A stretch of DNA of 53,842 nucleotides. Source: an uncultured Verrucomicrobia subdivision 3 bacterium. GTDB taxonomy: Bacteria > Verrucomicrobiota > Verrucomicrobiia > Limisphaerales > UBA11358. Under the pieces are notes generated by a model. It was not told where the DNA came from, made no database searches, and saw only the letters and a program-made list of their open reading frames with translations. Below, one piece after another: positions 51,205 to 53,842 of this stretch. The stretch lies in contig CAIQEI010000014.1 of assembly GCA_903870815.1 (NCBI GenBank), forward strand, positions 1-53,842, given 5' to 3'. Every line of letters starts with the position of its first letter. Position 1 is the stretch's first letter. The position numbers were made by a program, and so were the translations under genes.

Positions 51205-51233
51205 TTGCGGTCCGCCGGTTTATTCCCTAACCT
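51205..51233 (+). promoter_or_regulatory. Candidate leaderless promoter of rph
   Basis: TTGCGG (51205-51210), a 17 nt spacer and TAACCT (51228-51233), then 8 nt to the ATG at 51242. The -10 is weak. Confidence 0.35.
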
Positions 51234-51241
51234 TTCCGGGT

Positions 51242-51979
51242 ATGGCTGAACCCACCCGCGCGGACGGACGCGCCGCAAACCAACTACGCCCGCTCCGCTT
51301 CCAAAACCACATCGCGCCCCACGCCGCCGGCTCCACGCTCATCGAATGGGGCAATACCCGCGTCATCTGCGGGGTCACCATTGAGGAGACGGTTCCGCGC
51401 TGGATGAAGGAGCAAAAAGTTGAGGGCGGCTGGATCACCGCCGAATACTCGATGCTCCCCTACTCCACCCTGACGCGCAAACCGCGCGATATTTCCAAGG
51501 GCAGGCTCGACGGCCGCGCCTCCGAAATCCAGCGGCTCATCGGCCGCTGCATCCGGGCGGCGATCGACCTGGAAAAAATCGGCGCCCGCACCATCTGCGT
51601 GGATTGCGACGTGTTGCAGGCCGACGGCGGAACACGCACGGCCGCCATCACGGGCGCCTTTGTGGCCTTGTCGCTGGCGGTGAAGAAACTGCTCGCCGAA
51701 AAGAAGATTTCCGAAACCCCGATCCTGGCCGGCGTCGCCGCCGTGAGCGTGGGCATCGTGAAGGGCGAGGCGCTGCTGGATTTATGCTACACCGAGGACG
51801 TGGCTGCCGCCGTGGACATGAACCTGGTGATGAACGCCGCCGGCGAATTCATCGAACTGCAGGGCACGGGCGAGGAGGCAACCTTCACCGACACACAGCT
51901 CGTCCAATTGCTCGCCCTCGGCAAGGGCGGCATCCGCGAATTGCTCGCCGCGCAATCGGCCGCCATCGCCTCCGCCTGA
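51242..51979 (+). CDS. rph: Ribonuclease PH
   Basis: Phosphorolytic 3' exoribonuclease that trims tRNA precursors; 245 residues, standard. The signatures include ADGRAANQLRPLRF at the start, GNTRVICGVTIEE, EYSMLPYSTLTR, GRASEIQRLIGRCIRAAIDL and CDVLQADGGTRTAAITGAFVAL with the catalytic Asp pair, then DLCYTEDVAAAVDMNLVMN and IELQGTGEEATFT. A histidine-phosphatase gene begins 2 nt after the stop, so the two are likely co-transcribed. The ATG at 51242 follows a weak promoter by 8 nt. Confidence 0.96.
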   Translation: MAEPTRADGRAANQLRPLRFQNHIAPHAAGSTLIEWGNTRVICGVTIEETVPRWMKEQKVEGGWITAEYSMLPYSTLTRKPRDISKGRLDGRASEIQRLIGRCIRAAIDLEKIGARTICVDCDVLQADGGTRTAAITGAFVALSLAVKKLLAEKKISETPILAGVAAVSVGIVKGEALLDLCYTEDVAAAVDMNLVMNAAGEFIELQGTGEEATFTDTQLVQLLALGKGGIRELLAAQSAAIASA

Positions 51980-51981
51980 CC

Positions 51982-52638
51982 ATGGCCAAAATCACCCGGC
52001 GCAAGCCATCCCCCCCGCCGGCCGCCACCCGGCTGCTACTCATCCGGCACGGCGAGGTCGAGGCGCGATACCAGGGCATTTTCGGCGGGCGCATCGACAT
52101 GAACCTTTCGCCCCGCGGCAAACAGCAGGCGAAGATTCTGGCCGAATATCTCCGGGCCAAAACGATTGACGCGGTCTATGCGAGCCCGATGAAACGCGTC
52201 CAGCAGACGCTTGCGCCGACGTTGAAAACGGGCCGCCACGGGCAGACGATTTTTCCGGACCTGCGCGAGCTGGATTTTGGCGACTGGACCGGCCTGGGCT
52301 GGGTTGCCGTGCGCGACCGGTTTAATTTCCCCGTGCATGAGTGGCTGGATCAGATCGACCTGAACGGCGCGCCCAACGGCGAAACCGGAAAGGCGTTCCG
52401 GTCACGGGTCGAGCCGTGCCTGCGCGAAATTATCCAGCGGCACCCGGGGCAGAACGTTGCGGTATTCTGCCACGGCGGCGTCATCCGCATGCTGCTGGCG
52501 ATCCTGCTGGATCTGCCGCTGCCGAAAACAAATTCATTTGAGGTGGAATACGCCAGCATCACGCAGGTCGCGCTGCATCCGCACATGGCGGAGATTGAAC
52601 TGCTGAATTTTACGCCGTGGCGCGATCTGGTGGGGTGA
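51982..52638 (+). CDS. Histidine phosphatase family protein
   Basis: A 218-residue phosphoglycerate-mutase-like phosphatase. The nucleophile is in LIRHGEVEA (Arg22, His23), the conserved region SPRGKQQAKILAEYL and YASPMKRVQQTL follow, and the second active-site histidine is in FCHGGVIRML. The first ~15 residues are basic and Pro-rich. The ATG at 51982 begins 2 nt after the rph stop; an earlier start would lie inside rph and is rejected. GpmB-like, alpha-ribazole phosphatase (CobC) or a broad-specificity phosphatase are possible; no cobalamin genes are nearby. Confidence 0.87.
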   Translation: MAKITRRKPSPPPAATRLLLIRHGEVEARYQGIFGGRIDMNLSPRGKQQAKILAEYLRAKTIDAVYASPMKRVQQTLAPTLKTGRHGQTIFPDLRELDFGDWTGLGWVAVRDRFNFPVHEWLDQIDLNGAPNGETGKAFRSRVEPCLREIIQRHPGQNVAVFCHGGVIRMLLAILLDLPLPKTNSFEVEYASITQVALHPHMAEIELLNFTPWRDLVG

Positions 52639-52641
52639 TTT

Positions 52642-53616
52642 ATGAAATCTTTAAAACCGCTCTGGCGGGTTTCCGTGACAACTTCGCCGGCAGCCGAGGA
52701 GGCCGTGGCCGAAATGCTCGGCGGCCTTTTTAACGCCGCCGCCGCGATCTACTTCAATCTGGAGACCGACGTGAGCACCGTCAGCGTTTTTTGCGACCTG
52801 AAACCGGAGGCGCCGAAGCGGCGCGCGGAAATCGCCGCGGAACTCCGGCGGATTGCAGGTTGCGGGTTAAAATTGGGCGCAGGCCGGATCGAAATCGCGA
52901 AAGTGAAGCGCGAGGACTGGGCGGAATCCTGGAAACGGCATTTTCATCCGCTGGAAATCCCGTTCCGGAGGGACGAGTTCCACGAGTCCCCACATTTGAA
53001 ATCGAAATCGGGGACTCGTTCCTCCGAACAAGGCGGCCAAGGCTTGCTGGTCAAACCGAGCTGGAGCAAAAAACGGCCGCGCAAAAACCAGGCGGTGGTC
53101 ATCCTCGACCCCGGGTTGAGCTTCGGCACCGGCCAGCATCCCACGACTTCATTCTGCCTGCGAGAGCTGGTGCGCAACCGCAAAATCGGGACACGACAAT
53201 CATTTCTGGACATCGGCACCGGGTCCGGGATTCTGGCGGTGGCGGCGGCCAAGCTCGGCTATCAGCCGGTTCACGCCTTTGATTTTGACCCGGAATCGGT
53301 CCGTGTCGCCCGGGAAAACGCCCGCAAAAACCTCGTTTACGGCAAAATCCGGCTGACGCGCGCGGATGTGACCCGACTGCCGGTGAAACCGGCACGAAAA
53401 TATGATATGATCTGCGCCAATTTGATTTCTAATTTACAAATCTCCGAAAAACGGCGGATTGTGGACCGGTTGAAGCCGGACGGCACCCTGGTTCTGGCCG
53501 GGATTCTGGCGGTGGAATTGGGCGTAGTGGAGCGGGCGTTTGCAGATTTGAAGTTAAGGCTGGTCGCCCAACGGGTGGAAAACGAGTGGGGTTCTGGCTC
53601 TTTTTGTTTTGTCTGA
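52642..53616 (+). CDS. prmA: Ribosomal protein L11 methyltransferase (PrmA) with a repeat insertion
   Basis: SAM-dependent methyltransferase predicted to act on ribosomal protein L11, 324 residues. The N-terminal substrate domain ends in KREDWAESWKRHFHPLEI, then ILDPGLSFGTGQHPTT near 155-168, the SAM motif LDIGTGSGILAVAAAK near 189-204, and CANLISNL in place of the usual ANI(L)-type motif IV. An in-frame insertion of about 24 residues (109-132) lies between the two domains and is encoded by a palindromic repeat. The insertion sits in a loop and keeps the frame open, so the enzyme may still work. It starts 3 nt after the histidine phosphatase stop. Confidence 0.9.
   Translation: MKSLKPLWRVSVTTSPAAEEAVAEMLGGLFNAAAAIYFNLETDVSTVSVFCDLKPEAPKRRAEIAAELRRIAGCGLKLGAGRIEIAKVKREDWAESWKRHFHPLEIPFRRDEFHESPHLKSKSGTRSSEQGGQGLLVKPSWSKKRPRKNQAVVILDPGLSFGTGQHPTTSFCLRELVRNRKIGTRQSFLDIGTGSGILAVAAAKLGYQPVHAFDFDPESVRVARENARKNLVYGKIRLTRADVTRLPVKPARKYDMICANLISNLQISEKRRIVDRLKPDGTLVLAGILAVELGVVERAFADLKLRLVAQRVENEWGSGSFCFV
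52965..53026. repeat. Palindromic element inserted in prmA
   Basis: The segments ending ACGAGTCCCC (left) and beginning GGGGACTCGT (right) form a long imperfect hairpin: cggagggacgag...tcccc against ggggactcgttcctccg. The remainder, about 18 bp, is the loop. The whole element is in frame inside the coding sequence. Confidence 0.75.
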
Positions 53617-53744
53617 AAATTTTTGAACAGATGCCCGGAGGGCGGCGTCTGATAATTTGAAGTTTTAAGGCAGATTTTGGACTGATAATGGTTGGCATTA
53701 TTTACGCTGTCAGTCCAATGACAGGAAAAGAAAGACACAAAGCT

Positions 53745-53842
53745 ATGATGAAAACCATCGAAGTGATCGGCGAAGTGATTCGCAATCCCATACATCCGTT
53801 CCGCAAAACCGACCATCATACCAAAAAGTCGCTTAAGAACCG
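53745..53842 (+). CDS. Start of an unidentified gene, cut by the window edge
   Basis: An ATG at 53745 (or the adjacent ATG at 53748) opens a frame that remains open through the window edge (32 codons visible). The visible part begins MMKTIEVIGEVIRNPIHPF and continues basic. A weak AGGAAAAG lies about 16 nt upstream. It is too short to identify, and its length beyond the edge is unknown. Confidence 0.35.
   Translation, partial: MMKTIEVIGEVIRNPIHPFRKTDHHTKKSLKN

Noticed and set aside
1-53842. tRNA, rRNA and riboswitch search by eye
   Set aside because: No cloverleaf, no conserved rRNA stretch and no clear riboswitch consensus was seen. A covariance-model scan would be decisive; a hit would overturn this.

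Overview
The window looks like chromosomal DNA of a GC-rich verrucomicrobium, probably of the Limisphaerales/Pedosphaera type. This is inferred from the gene mix: prepilin-like proteins with an FTLIELLVV-type leader, a PEP-CTERM protein, very large secreted proteins ending in a W-x-FYR-type tail, a DUF6580 membrane protein, a LUD-domain lut operon, many short interspersed palindromic repeats, and almost no Shine-Dalgarno sequences. No rRNA, tRNA, CRISPR array, phage or complete insertion sequence was recognised.

Layout. 0.4-10.3 kb (minus strand): polyprenyl diphosphate synthase, pnp, rpsO, tilS and a 1414-residue secreted sedolisin-type (S53) protease. 10.4-16.3 kb: a WalJ-like metallo-hydrolase facing a 1639-residue secreted protein built from carboxypeptidase-regulatory-like domains with an internal ~805 bp tandem duplication. 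16.6-19.4 kb: a translationally coupled lutABC operon. 19.4-21.1 kb: a single-domain response regulator, a DUF6580 membrane protein and a YfcE-like phosphodiesterase. 21.2-25.7 kb (minus): an LplT-PlsC-acyl-ACP ligase fusion (Aas type) carrying two repeat insertions, and a prepilin-like protein. 26.5-31.1 kb: a fatty acid hydroxylase/desaturase-family protein, a cysteine-rich PEP-CTERM protein, an unknown exported protein and a LysR regulator; two ~370 bp direct repeats bracket the middle of this block.

31.2-43.4 kb is a type IV pilus/type II secretion-like locus: three minor (pseudo)pilins (PilV, PilW and PilX types), then pilM-N-O-P-Q under its own candidate promoter, then a 1351-residue exported beta-propeller/FN3/CHB_HEX/cohesin-like/dockerin-like protein. 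No PilB, PilC, PilT or PilD is in the window, so motor and peptidase must be elsewhere. 43.7-50.0 kb: a UbiA prenyltransferase, then assimilatory sulfate reduction: cysI, a divergent cysH, cysD and cysN, with no cysC. Between cysH and cysD sits a four-helix-bundle (S23-type) cassette with 23 bp terminal inverted repeats. 50.3-53.6 kb: a DHH phosphoesterase, RNase PH, a histidine phosphatase and prmA (with an in-frame palindromic insertion), followed by a truncated ORF at the window edge.

Three observations stand out. (1) Nine genes have a sigma70-like promoter whose predicted start point falls on or close to the start codon (hexamer-to-start gap 6-12 nt), which points to leaderless or nearly leaderless mRNAs. 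(2) The four-helix cassette with inverted repeats fills the cysH-cysD gap and supplies the cysH stop codon. (3) Several short repeat families have entered coding sequence (aas, prmA) and intergenic regions. All functional calls rest on reading motifs by eye; no database search was run.
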